Below are positions 29,601-43,700 of a stretch of DNA of 64,000 nt, one piece after another. Origin of the DNA: Pterobdella sp. o SKG-2022 (lineage: Eukaryota > Annelida > Clitellata > Hirudinida > Piscicolidae); NCBI GenBank assembly GCA_964035795.1, contig OZ038321.1, positions 23,752,850 to 23,816,849 of the forward strand, in the 5' to 3' direction. The translations under genes and the position numbers were made by a program. Positions within the stretch are counted from its first letter, which is position 1, and the number at the start of each line of letters is the position of its first letter. The notes beneath the pieces were generated by a model. The model saw only the letters and a program-made list of their open reading frames with translations. It did no database searches and had not been told where the DNA came from.

Positions 29601-32600
29601 TTTTCATAAAAAATTAAAATGACTTCTTTTCGTGAAGTTTTGTTTTGTAATAAAAAATACATGTTTTCAGTTTATAAGATTGAATTTTACACATTCTTAT
29701 GAATAGCTTGAAGCAAATTTAGTTATTTAAATTCTTTCACGAAAAGTTCAAACAGAATAAAATTGTTAACAATTTAATAAAAAATAAGCTATATATGTTC
29801 TAAAAGAATGTTAAATGAAAAGAAGTGAGCACATGGTGGTCACTATAAAACAACTGAAAACTGTGAAACACGTGTTTAAATGAAAATTATTTCAAAATGA
29901 GTTTATGAACGGGGATTGGACTGGGCTTTTGAAGATAGTATTGTTTTTATTTAAATTGAAACAGTAAAATGCGATAATTACCAGTCGTTTTTCATGCAGG
30001 ATACTACAAAATAGATTATTATAATTTTAGTTATTTACAAAGATTTCATAAAATTTATTTCAATAAAAAGTTTAGAAAATGACCTTGTCAACGCGGAAGG
30101 TATCAACTTTTGCTTCAATAAATCATGCATATGTATAAAAATAATTAAAAAATAAATAAATAATGTGTGGCAGAGTTTTGGGAATATTCATGAAAAAACT
30201 TCATGATTTTAAACCTTTTCAAAAATTTCAAATTTATAAGTAATATTAATTAATTTACCCAGAAAACATTCAGTGTTCTAAAACTAGTGAAATTTGAAAA
30301 TTTCTAAAAGCGAGTTGAGATGAATTGTAGAAAAACATGATGAGGAGTGGTGTAAAAGTGGGTTTGAGTTGGAAAACAAACGTGAGGGTGGTCCATGGAA
30401 GTTTAAGAAAATGAATGGAGGTAAGTGTGTATAAAATATTAGCGTGATAAAATGTTTTGATGGGGGTTGAAGAACAAATCAAAAATATATGAATATCTTA
30501 AAATAATTCTCATATCAATATCTAATCATTTTTGGAGATGAAAAACAAAAGCATCGAAAAATTGAAAAAAAAGTTATTTAATAAGTGTTAAAAGTGAAGA
30601 AACTTGGAAATGAAGAAACTTCAAAGACCAATAAAGATACGTGAGAAAGTGTTCAAATCCCGTATTTTCTTTTTTTTTATACTTTTTCCTGCTTATTGTT
30701 TTTTTAAGTTTAAAATATTCATTGTAAAACATTTTTACTGAAGTTCATTGAATTATCACCAAGCTTTTGGTGAGTCGACCTCACATTAAATCGTGACGTA
30801 CACACATAACATGACCAAAGCTTCGTGGAATCATAATGTCATTTTCATCAGTTTTCATAAAAAACTTACTCATGTTTTTTTTGCAATCTACCTTTTTTTT
30901 CTCATTTTTTTTTTGCTTTCACACATTTTAAATGTTCATTACTCTTAATTTTTAATGAGTTCTAAGCAACTTCTCACATTTATTATCGCACCTTTTTAGC
31001 TTTTAGTTTTTTGCTCGACTGTTTCTGAGCTTGTGAGTTGTTTTTTTGTGTTTGGGAATTTAATTTTTTTCCATGTTTTTCAGTGTTTTGCGCCTTTTTT
31101 TCTTGTTTACCAATTTCCAAGTTTTTGCTATCAAACCAAGCTTTCTGTATTATTCATGAAACTTCAATAACATGATAACATTTTCTACATTGCATATTTC
31201 TGAAACTGACGTTACGTAACTTGAAAAACTTTATTATTGTGTTTGTAGATGCTTTTGTTCATTTTATGTTTTTTATTTTGAGATCATGTCAGAAAACTTT
31301 TCCAACAAAATTCAAAAAATTGGCATTTAAAGCTTTAGATTAAAAAAATTTTTTTGAGTTTGAAGTTTTTTTTTCTTGGAAGCATTATGAATGAAAACTT
31401 CCGAGTCAAACATGGAGAACGTTTTCAGTTTGAACTTTAAGTGAAAAAAGCCTTCTCATTGGATTATTACGATCATGAAATATTATGGTAATATAGAATT
31501 TTTCTGAACAATTCTAGTTCAACTTAGAAAACGATCATTTATATAATTTATTTTTTAAAACCATTTTTTGAAAATTTCTTTTAAAGATTTATATCATCTT
31601 CAAAGTAAGAAATGGTATTAAACCAGTTAAAATTAGTAATTTCTCGGATAGTTTTGACTGATCAAATATGAATTTTATGGATCTTCAAAAATAACTGTCA
31701 TAAGATCTTTGGAGTTAATGAAACAAAACATCTCTAAAAAATGAACTTTCATTCTAGATTTTTGTTCAACACCAGCAAAAGTAGGAATTATAGCAAAAAT
31801 AATGATATTAATAAAAGTTAGGAATTCATAGTTTTTTTTCTTATTTTAATTTATTTCTGTTTTTCATTTAATTGATGTTTTGCTCAATCAAATGAATTTA
31901 GTAGTGAACAAAAACTGGCCATATGAAATGAAATTATTGAGATTGAAAAAAATAATTGCAAAATCAATAACAACTTCTCACAGAGGCATTGAATACGGCA
32001 TCCAGAACGACAACCTCAACTTCACAGCCTTCAGGACTTTCAGGTGAGACTGCTGTTGATTGGTCGGTTTATAAATATATTAAGTTTAAAAATATACTTC
32101 ATAAATAAATTAACTTTCCAAAATAAGTTTATGAATAAAATATGTTTTTAATGACTTTATTAATATATAAATTTTTGTGAAAATTCTTATGAATAGTATA
32201 ATTCCTTGAAACTTACTTTATAAATGACTTCATTATAATAAAATAAATGAATTTATGATAAAAAAAATTTGTTTAAAAATAAATAAATGAATAAATTAAT
32301 TGAAGTGGAAATATGCATGCACGAGTCACTTTTTGAATAAATTCATGGTTGTTAGTGCTGTAAAATTAGTACACTTTGGGCTTGAGCTATTATATGAATA
32401 AACTAAGTAATGCTAAAATAACTTCATGAATAAATTAATTAAATAATTAGCTAAGTAGTTTTTTCAATGATTCATTCATATTTAATAGCTTGCGGGCTCG
32501 ACTTTCAAAAAGCTTAAAAAAACTCAATAGCTTTTTATATTTTACATTTATGTAGTTTCAAAAAATTTTCATTCTCAATAATCCTGGAATAACAAATGGA

Positions 32601-34281
32601 AAAAAAAACAAATAATAATTTACGATAGCAAATTAACAGACCCGCTTAAATACTCTTTTCTTCCTAAACGAGTTTTTAAGACAGAACTCCAGATCAAAAA
32701 TTCATAAAACATAATCTATTATAAGACCTCTGCATAATTTAATGGCCTCTGTTGAATATTCATGCCTGTGTGTAATTGTAGATAGCTTATCGAGTATTGG
32801 GATGTAAAATATAACGTAAATTTTAAACTGGTCTTATATCATTATTAAGATAGTCTTGGCATCTATTTTTTTCTTCTTTTTTTGTTTTTAATTTTTGTTT
32901 ATTTTTATTTTTTTGTTGATTTTGTTGTTTTTTTTTATATTTTTTTTACCAAAATATAATTATGTTTTTAACTGATCCTCTTAATTAACAGTGCTGAGGC
33001 ACATGTTTACATCCACTTGAGTAGTTGGGTTTATTTTATTATTATTATTATTTCTTCAGACTCCTAAGGAAGCATAGGGCCTTTACAACTTTTTTCCATC
33101 TCCTTCTGTCTCTGGCGCTGGTTTTGGCTTTTTCCCATGTTAAGCCAGAGTTCCGCAGCTCACAGTTTAGACTTCTCCTCCAGGTTTGCTTTGGACGTCC
33201 CCTCCTTCTCTTCCTTTGCGGGTTCCATTCAAGAGCCTGTCTAGTAATCTTTACAGACTCTTTTCGTAGGGTGTGACCAATCCATCGCCATTTTCGCCGT
33301 TTGACTTGGATATTTATTGGTTGTTGATTTGTGGATGTCCATAGCTCGGCGTTCGGCATTCTGGCGAACTATTTCAAACGGAGGAATTGCTCTCACACAA
33401 TTCTGTTTTTCTGGGTTTATTTTTTATTGCTCTTTTATTCCATTATTTAATATACGAATTTTTAGCTAATTAATCATATTTTATCAATAATTCATACAAT
33501 ATTTTATATTCTCGTTAATATGATGCTCTTAATGGTGAGTGAAAAAGGCCAAGTTTCCAGAGCCTTTGGTCTATTCGAAGCTAGAGGGTTCGAATCTCAA
33601 ATAAAATATTCTTAGACGCTATACAGCATATGTGCTATCATTTTTAATTTTTTCTCATTTATAACGGTTTCAACTAGAACTTAACAGTTTTGGTTTCAAA
33701 TAGTCAAAATTTTTCTTCTTTAAAGAAAGATCACCAACTGATGATCACAGTAAACCAGAAAGATTCGTGAATAAATATATTTTTGAACTATAACCCTCAA
33801 ACTTTACATTAATTTGTTAAAAATAATTTTCAACCTTATATCTTCAACAACCATTCTACTTTGCCAGAGTACTGAGACCGATCAAGGCCATCAACAGGGT
33901 GCCCAGTGAGTGACTTTTGAAATTTTGACGATGTTTTTGACATTTTCACTGAGTTTTTGTTAATCGCTCAGTAGAAGTAGTATATTGGTTTTTATAAAAA
34001 AAATTATAGATTAAAAAGTTGTTTTTATTAATAATTATTGATCTTAAATTAAAGGTGGAAGAAAAAAGAGTTTCAAAACTGAACCTAAATATTATAAACA
34101 AAAAAATATTAAAATAAAATAACTAAAAACAAATTTAAAACAAGAAATAATAATGAAAAAATTTTTCAATCAAACCACACAGGCCTCCGCATCCTGGTCA
34201 CCCTTCTCCTCGACACCCTTCCCATGCTCGGTAATGTGCTCGTTCTCTGCTTCTTCCTCTTCTTCATCTTTGGCATCATCG
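23604..34281 (+). CDS. Cav3: Cav3 N-terminus and domain I S1-S5 (exons 1-7)
   Basis: Exon 1 carries the cytosolic N-terminus. Exon 2 ([19 protein letters not shown]) is S1, exon 3 ([13 protein letters not shown]) S2, and exon 4 ([13 protein letters not shown]) S3. Exons 5-7 hold S4, with its Arg/Lys ladder, and S5 ([17 protein letters not shown]). All voltage-sensor charges expected for domain I S4 appear present. Introns of 0.7-4.4 kb separate very short exons (38-99 nt). Confidence 0.92.
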
Positions 34282-37200
34282 GTGGGGGGTTGTTTTTTTT
34301 ATTGTTTTTGGGGGTTTGAAGTCGTTTATTTTGCTTGTCACTACTTTTTTAAAACATTATTCATTTTTTAAATAGTTTTTTAAGTTCCAAGTGATTTTTC
34401 AAATAGATTTCCATAATTATTTATTTAATAATATTGTACAACTACATACACTATTTCTCGATATTTGCAATTAATGAAGCAAAAACTAAATTATATTCAC
34501 TCAAAAACAAGAACTAATGATAAATAATAAAGATTATCGTTAAGGCTACGATTTCGTGTGCATATTTAATGATGATATTAATACAAACATTTTTCGGTCA
34601 CATCTTAACTGGCTAAGCTTGAAAATAAATCGAATTTTATCACTTATTAAAATGCTGTTTGAAAACATATCAATACATTAATTTTCATATACCACATAAA
34701 TCAATTAAAAATGTATTTTAAAAAGCCATTCATCGTTGTTCGAAGTTCCTCCATAAAAAATTTTTTGAATTATGTATTTCAAAAAAGAATTTTCTAAAAA
34801 GAAAAATTAAATTTATATTCATTTATACCATAAATGCATATAACCATCACCAAATACTAAAACAATCCATACCATATACCGAAATTTATTTTTTTGGGTT
34901 TTCAATTCACACCCCCAAAACTAATGCACTCAATTCATAAAGATAATTTTATCGGGCTGAGCACTCAAACAACTTTTACGAAAACATTTATTCTAGATTT
35001 ATTAGTTCTAGAGGGTTATTGTATGATGGCTCAGTTTATTAAATTTTTATTCTTCATTGAACACTTAATTTACTAAAAAAATTTAATTTGCGTTCTATTA
35101 TTTATTTCAATGAATGTTCTCAACATTGGAACAAATTATAATGAAAAAAACTTCAACAAAATTGACCTTCATGTTTAATTTTTCAACAAAACTGTACGTT
35201 CAAAAAAACTCTTGTCATTATAATCTTATTTGTAGCTGTATTATTTTGTATTCAATTTGATTCCGTTGTTGATAAATTCAACCACCTGCTAATAGATACA
35301 TGAGTAGATATCGAAGTATCAATCAAATAAATAATCACTTGAAAAGCAAACTATTGTAACCACAATTAGAATGTCATCAAACAAATAAAAATCCAAACGC
35401 CACTAACTGCCATTATAATCTTGTATACCTATAAATGTGTATACTTATAATCTTGTATGTTTTTAATGTTGTATCTTTATCAGATTGTATTTCTATAATG
35501 CTGTATATAAACTTGTTTCATACTCATGAAATACACTCAACATATGACACTTTATATTCCTAATAAAAATCTATTACTATTCATTATTCACGTTCCTGTT
35601 ATTACGAATTTAAACAGTTTCACAACCTTTTGACAGGAGTGCAGCTGTGGGCTGGGCTCTTGCGTAACAGATGCTTTCTCAACCTGCCTCAAAACGTTTC
35701 TGCCCCCGAGTACCTACTTGATTTTGTTTTATCTTTTTTGGTTTCATTTTATTTGATTCGTTTTGATTTATCAACATGTTTTAAGCATTAGTTTTATCTG
35801 CTGCCAGTTGTAGTCATTTTTTCAATTTATTTTTGTTTCGATGACTTTTTCTGGTTTTAACTTTATTTTTGCTAAAATAAGAACAGATTATAAAAAAAAA
35901 CATCAAATGGATGAACTTTGTTTTTCAATTAAAAGCACTTGCGCATTTAACAATTTTAAATAATTTATAACTAAAAAACCAAATCTCAACCCTTAACTAG
36001 ATCACCCTGATTCCATCAAAACCAACTCAAACCCCAAAAAACCCCAACAACCATCCCAATCACCGCAGCTTTGACCTGCCTCCCTTCTTCATAGACTCAA
36101 ACAACAGAGACTTCGTGTGCACACAACATGAAGGAATGACCCGATGTGGCAACCTACCACCCTATACCTACGCTAGGTTTGGGGGTAGTATTCATTTATG
36201 TTGGAGGGTTGTTCATGAGAAGTTCATTTTTTTTATTTTTAAATTTCAGTTTTCAATAATATTTATTAATAATCAGACGGTATGCATGATGAAAATTGTT
36301 AATAGTTATTTTATTTTTTGGTTTTCAGTTTTTTCGTATGACTTTCCTACAGTTTGCTTGGTTTTGTGTTTCTTTGTAGTTTGATGGTTTTTAGTTGCTA
36401 AGCTTCAGAAAACAGTGCTGATGTGTTAGTCTATGTAATACAAGGTAGCTTTGGAATCAAGGATTTATAATTTATATTGAATTGTTTTATGAGTTTGAAT
36501 AGAAACCGAAACTAGAAAACTATCTAGGATTTTTTAGCAAATCGAAAATTTTTCAGTTCGTAATTTTTTAAGTCTATCATTTATTATACAGTCTCATAAA
36601 TCCTTCAAGTTCATTTGTCGTTTGGTGAGACATGAGACAAACTATCTGAAATTTTATATCGTGTCAAACTCACAATTAGCCTCTGTAGCGGTTTTGATGT
36701 GAGTTTAGTTTGCGGCCAAGACTCAAGTTTAGAAAGATAAGCACAATATAAATATTACTCCGCTTCACCTTACCTGCTTCTGAGTTCATTTTTATGCTAG
36801 CCAATTCATTTTTAGTTTTTTTATTTACGTAAAAATGATTGCACACATCACTCGATAATGTGAGATGCATCGACCAAAATATCGTATTTAATAATAATTT
36901 ACGAGGTTTATTAAAGTGATGTTTAACCCAGAGAGTTTCAAGATCACTTTACATTTGTAAAATATTCTATTATAATAATAGGTTATAACAGCTTAATATT
37001 TAAAAAAAAAACTAATTTTTAGCCTCTTTCCAAAGTCCTTCACTTTCCTAACCCTTCTTAAGCCTTCCGGCAAGCCGTCCCACAAACTTGGGCCTTCAAC
37101 CTCAAACCTACGCTTTCCAATACTAGACATTTTGGACTTAGGGACTTTTAAATTGGTTGAGTCCGAAAATCTAAGCTTTCGCCTTTCAGGTATTTCAGAG

Positions 37201-40200
37201 ATAGGTATGAGTCTTTTTGATATGTATTTTGGACCAAATCCTAGCCTACATTTAAATATAAGTAATAATATTTTATAAACTACCCTATTCCTAACTTTGA
37301 CCCAATGCAACTTTTTCAAAACTGGAGTTATATGGTCAAACTTCCTTGTGCCTGTAATTAACCTGGCTGTAGTGTTGATAAGAGACTGGACTCTACACAG
37401 CTGCTTTTCAGGTAACCCAAGGTATTTAAATAAGCTTTCAAAACCACGTTGCTGTTTACTTTATATTATACCATGCTGGAAATGTCAAAACTGTATTTTT
37501 ATTATAAAAACTTTTAGCGTTTTCCAAGTAATATTTTATTTCCAGTGAAGCTTACATTTTTCAATTTTTGAAGTCTGCTTTTTTGATCGTTTCCAAGCCT
37601 TCAGAGCAAACATTTGTCTCGCAAGTAAAAGAAATTATTTCAGTTGTGAAGAATTTTCACATGACATTGCATAAAATAACAAGAACCAATTTTCTCACGA
37701 TAAAAATATCTTGAAACTAACCTCTCATAAACCTCGATCAACTAATCTATTGATTGAAAACACCTCCAATTTGTAACCATTAGTTTATGAAAAAAGTAAG
37801 TTTCAAATAACATCAAAGCACCCCCAAGCCATTCAAACAACCTTCACATCCCTCCCACTTCCTCTCACACCCCTCACACCACCTCACACCCTCTCACACC
37901 TCTTCACACCCTCTCACACCCCTCACACCTCTTCGCACCTTTCACACCACCAACAACAGAATGTCTTGCAACGCCACAGCCCTTCCAAACTCCAACAACA
38001 CCCCCACCAACCAATCTTGTGTCAACTGGAACATGTCAGTTTGTTATTATTTGATGCTTGTTTCAAGCAATTTGTATAATCAGGCATTTTATATAATGCC
38101 TGATGTTCTTAGTTGGAATTACCTGTTTTATTTGAATAAAATTTGTTTTTTTTGGAAAGTTATGAGTTTGATAAATTAGTTTCTGAAACAAAAAATATTG
38201 TTTGTAATAAAATTTTGATCTCGCATTATTTTTAAGATGATTCAAATAAAACTAAAAATAAATTAATTAAATTTTTTCATGATTTTTTCAAACAAAAGAA
38301 AATATTATTTTATGGGAGTTTTCCACTAAACTTTCGTGTGAATGCATTTTTAAAAACTTGGAGTGTTTTGTGGAGAAATTTTTCTTTTGAGCAAACATTA
38401 TCATTGTTTTTGTGGCATCAATCGTTTAAAAGGTAGCTTGTTGAACTTTGAAAATGACTTTCCAAGCAGTTTTTTGTAAAAAAATTGAGAAATTTTCATC
38501 TAGTCAGTCAGGTTCAAAACACGTTCAATTTTAAAAATTGATTCAAAATATAATATTATTATATATATATATAAATAATTTAGTTTAAAAAGTAAGTATA
38601 TTTTTACTCTCGTTAATAAATTTTAAAGAAAAACTCCAAATAACCACACAACTCCAGTTCGAAGTTTTTTTTCCTAATCCAATAAAAAATAAAAACTAAA
38701 ATTAACAAAAAATTTTTTTTGATGAATTACTTCACCAAAAGCCCCAAAAATCTGTAGCTAAGTTAGCATTCACTAGAACTTATGAAAAACCTTTATTACC
38801 ATCCATGAGATTATCTAGTGACTAATTAATTAATTTTTTAATGAATAGTTTGCCAAAATCTTTAAAAAAATTTTATTTAGACTAATGATAATTCAAGCAT
38901 TTGAAGTTGAATTTACTCCAAGTGGTTGTAATAGAATACCTTACAGACTTTTAAATGGTTTCGTGGCGTTTAGAAGCATTTTAAAATAATTTTTCAAATT
39001 AATGGTAAAAACATTTTTTAAAGCTCATTTAAATAAAAAAAATTGTTTTAATTTTAAATTTAAAAAAAAAATCTTAATGTAATTTTTAGCAATATCAATA
39101 ACCATTAACGTTGGTATTATGAGAAAAAATTTTAGTACATTTATTAGCAAAAAAAAGCTAGATTTTTCGGTAGGTATAGCTTTACCATAATATGTTAGCA
39201 ACGTATACGTAATGCTAACGTATTATAGCAAGGCTATACTTACCGAAAATTCTAGCTTTTCTTTTGCTAATAAATGTACTAAAAGTTTTTCTCGCAATGT
39301 CAACGTTAATGATTATTGATATTTTAATTAGTTCAGTTATTTATAGCGATCTGTCACAAAGATATAAAATGACAAACATAAGTGCAGCTTATAAATGGCT
39401 GTTTGAACTTGGGGAAAAAAATTTATTTTTGAAATTCGCAAAACTTCATAACTTTAAACATGGTTAAAAAAAATGCTGTTAAAAAAATTCAATTATTTTT
39501 CCTGACACAAAAATCAACTATGCCACACTAAACCACACTAGACACTTCACAACACAAACCAAACAAGCACCACATCTCACTTCATCTCCTATTCCACCAT
39601 TATTTGCTCCACTCCTTTCCTCACAACACAATACTTCATCCCATCTTACATCTCCAGCTACTACAATGAATGCAAAGATTCAGACTTCAACCCCTTTGAT
39701 GGCTCAGTCTCCTTTGATAACATCGGGCTTGCGTGGGTAGCTATCTTTCAGGTGGGTGTTATGTAGTGGTGAAGTGTGGTGTGGTGTGGTGGGTTGTGGT
39801 GTGATGGGGTGTGATCTTGTGTTGTGTAGTTTGATGGACGTGATGTAGTGCAATAGTAGATATAGTTTCATGTGGTGTTACATTGTATAACGTGGTAAGA
39901 TGTTTTTAATGAATGTGGTGTAAAAGTTCAGTCGTGTGGTAAGATGTGTGGTATTGGCATGTAATGAAGTAAGATGTGGTGTTGTGATGTGTGCTGATAC
40001 GTAAGTAGGACTTCCTCATTCGGCTATTAAATGTATTGTGTGAAGTCTTATTGCAGCTGTCTTTTATAAAATTTTTCTCTGTTTCGTTCGGGAAGAGTTA
40101 TTTGAGACAATGAAAATTTTTTTTAATTTTAGAGATTTTCAGTGAGTTTTTTTATAGAAGAATTTTTTGATTAAAAATGTTTCAAATGAAATTAAATAAA

Positions 40201-40744
40201 AAAAAACTGTCAAATTTTGTCTGTTTGCAAGAGAATTAAAATTAGTTTCTTAAAATTTATTTCAGAAAAGTAAAAAGATTAGATTCTAAATCCAATAGAA
40301 AATTTTGAAACTTTAAAAAAAATTAACTAATTCAACGTTTGAAAAGTAAAAAAACGCAATAATAAAAAATCTGATATGAGTATTTTTAATATATACTCGT
40401 TGACTACATATATATAAACATCGGAAAAAAATTATTTATTTGAATTTGAAGTGCCTATAGAACTACACCTGTGATGCCAAAATGTAACCCAATAGATTGG
40501 ATTCATTCAAAATACCATGGTTTTTCTTCGTCAACTGTAACTATCTCTTTGAAAGTCTAAAAAATAACTATTAAAAAATATATATAACTTTTTTAAAAAA
40601 AAATGATTTAAACTGAAGGCTTTTTTCATCTAAATAAGTATTAGATTTCTCGTTTTTGAACGGCTGTGCTCAAAATCTATCAAAGAATTAGGTGGCACGT
40701 AAGGAAGCACTTTTACTTAATCTGTTTGTTTTAATAATTTTTCC

Positions 40745-40779
<35 letters not shown>

Positions 40780-43700
40780 CATTCAAAACTTTTCTGTTAA
40801 AAATTATCATAGAAAATATGTTTCTCATTAGTTATAACTATGTACAAAAGTATGTTATCTTAATTTCTTTAAATTTAATTGTTTTCATGAATGTGTTGTA
40901 TTCAACTTATACTTACTAAAAACTCAGTGAAACCATATTAAACTGAACTTTTTGTTAAAAAAACTTCTTTTATGTATGAGAAAAAGTCTCATGTTTAGAT
41001 CATACTTAAAGATATTTTTATGATTTATTGGAAAAATCTGGAAATAATTTCAAAGATTTTCAAGTTTTTGCCGAGATGTAATTTTGATTAATGTAGGCTG
41101 GGGCTTTACTGTTTGTTTTATGAATTAAACTTTTAGAGGAATTTTTATGTATTTTAGCTAGTTGATGTACTTAAAAACTTTTGCTTTAAGTTATGGGGTT
41201 TTGATGAATTGGTTTAACAGCAAAAATAGCTTTTCAATATTTTATGTTTCAAATTTTTGCTAAAAAGAACTTCAGAAGAGCAAAAATTACTCAATTAAAT
41301 GAGTTAATCTTGCGTGAAAGTTGTGCGCCATACAAATTTGTTAAAAAAACTAACCTAAATAAATAAAAACTCGTAATTCAAATTATAAATCACTTTTAAT
41401 GAATAAATCTTGGAAATCCAATTTTAAACCTATTGAAAAATTTGAAAAATGTGTTTGTAAAAGTTTGAAGTGTTGAATTTTTTTCGTTTCTATGAGCAAC
41501 TGTTGAAAGAACCTTTTGATTTATTGTGGACTTTTGAAATTTTTGAAATTTTTGTTCCATATGAACATAAATAAAAAATTTTAAAGTGAGGGTGCTCTAA
41601 GATGAATTTAATTTTGACTTTATTAATAAAACAAATTTAACATTTTTAGTTTCAACTTCAAATGAAGAGTTTTTTTTTAGATATTTTAACATAGAAACGT
41701 CAAGTTTCAATGCTTTTGACCTTATCATACAACATTGGTTTTGTATAAAATTAGTGAAAAATTTATTTTTTTTGTATAATATTGAAATAAATAGAAAAAT
41801 TTAATGTTTTTTTTTGAAACCTGAAGAGGGTATCCGATGTATCGAAAAGATATATTAATAGGCAAATATCCAATTTTTTTTGTGTTTTTCTAACAAGTTC
41901 AACCTTATGTTATACAATATGTAGATAATGTTGTTTATATTAATAGTTTAAAATTAAATTTTAAAACTACATTCAATTGTTGAATTTGAAGGTTTATAGT
42001 TTTTCATGACAGAAAAATTTCTCATTCATTAGTTAACATTTTTTACTAAAAAGAATAGTCTCTTTCTGTTACTCTCAATGTTAACTTCAGTTTTCAATTT
42101 TCTTTACATTAGATTTTCATTCATTTGAATTCACCACTAATTGCGGATTGTTGTATCGTCATTTGGTGGGTTCTTTTTTTTTTATTTTTAAACTTCTTAA
42201 AATTAGGATTTGCAAGAAGATTTTTGTGTTCGTCATTGAATAACTAGTATTTCAGGGTCTTCCCAAGCAATGGGTCTTTTATGCAGTTCCTTGCGCGTTA
42301 TCTAATCCCACTACTATCTTAATCCAACTTTTTGAATTTTATATCCTTTTTTTGTTGATTCATTTTCTTTAAAAAAATTGAAAACTGAAATTACCAATAA
42401 AAAAGGTCGAAAGATTATTGATAATTAATGACATTTTTTTTCATTCTGAAGCCATAATGGAAGAATTATTAAACAAAAGGTACACACGATGTATTTAAAA
42501 TATTTAAAATACATATTTTGCTTCAGAAATTAAAATGCCGAAATCCAAGCTGCCTAAAATGAAGCTAATTCTCCAACCCACATTAAACCATATTTGATTT
42601 CTGCAAAATACAAGACAGAGCTGACATTAAATGATTTATGTTTTTGAAGAAATTTTCAATTTCTGAGAGCCATCAGTCGATCTATCATCATCCAAATATG
42701 CTCTCATACCCATCTTCCTTATCATCATTATCTTTCTTTTCTATTTTTGACATTTTTTTCTTATTTTAGTTTTTATTATCATCTTTTTTTTTAATTATCA
42801 TCTTTACTTTCATCATCATCATTATCACAACCTTCCTCCTCCTCACAACCAGGTGATAAGCTTGGCAGGCTGGGTGAACATCATGTACTACGTGCAGGAT
42901 GCTCATTCTTTCTGGGACTTCATCTACTTCATCACTCTCATCATCGTACGTTTCCATGAATGAATAATAACAATAATCGTTATTTTTATTGTTTTTTCAT
43001 TATTATTTTATTATGACAAATGATACCATGAAAATGTGAAGATTATAAAGCAACAAAGATAAGACTGATAAAATTCTTGATTCGAAATCATCATTACTTT
43101 GTTAATTTCCCAATAAATATTATCCTCAATTCAAACCTCGATGCAGTTTTCTACAATTAATTAATGTATCTATAAATCTCAAGGCCACGTTTGTATATGT
43201 ATTTGTAGCAAGCCTACCACTGGGTGTGGAGGAAAATTGGGGAAAGTTGTCAAAAATAGAGAAGTTAAACACCTGAGTTTAAATTATATGTTAGCTAAGC
43301 TATAAGATACCATTGTTATAAGACTACAAGAATTGCTGTTAATAATTTTGAGTAGTTTTGGAAGTAAACATTTCTAGTCTCTGCATTTTTCTTTTCGTTT
43401 TAAAATAGTCTTATTACCGAGTCAACAAGTTATTTGATCGCTTAAAGGTGAATAGAATCTCGCCTCGGGTCTTTTTCCTAAACGAACCTTTTGAAATGAA
43501 ATATTCAAAGTATTTTTTAGAAATTTTGATGAATTAATGACAAAACTAATATTTTATCATGAGGGTTATGAATTATGTTTCTGATAACTCACTCATAAGC
43601 AGTAGATGAATTTGCGTTCAAACTTTCACCATGAATCAAAAATAGTGTAAATACTTTCAAAGCAAATTCCTGGAAGTTTTGAAATATTTTTCTTAACTCT

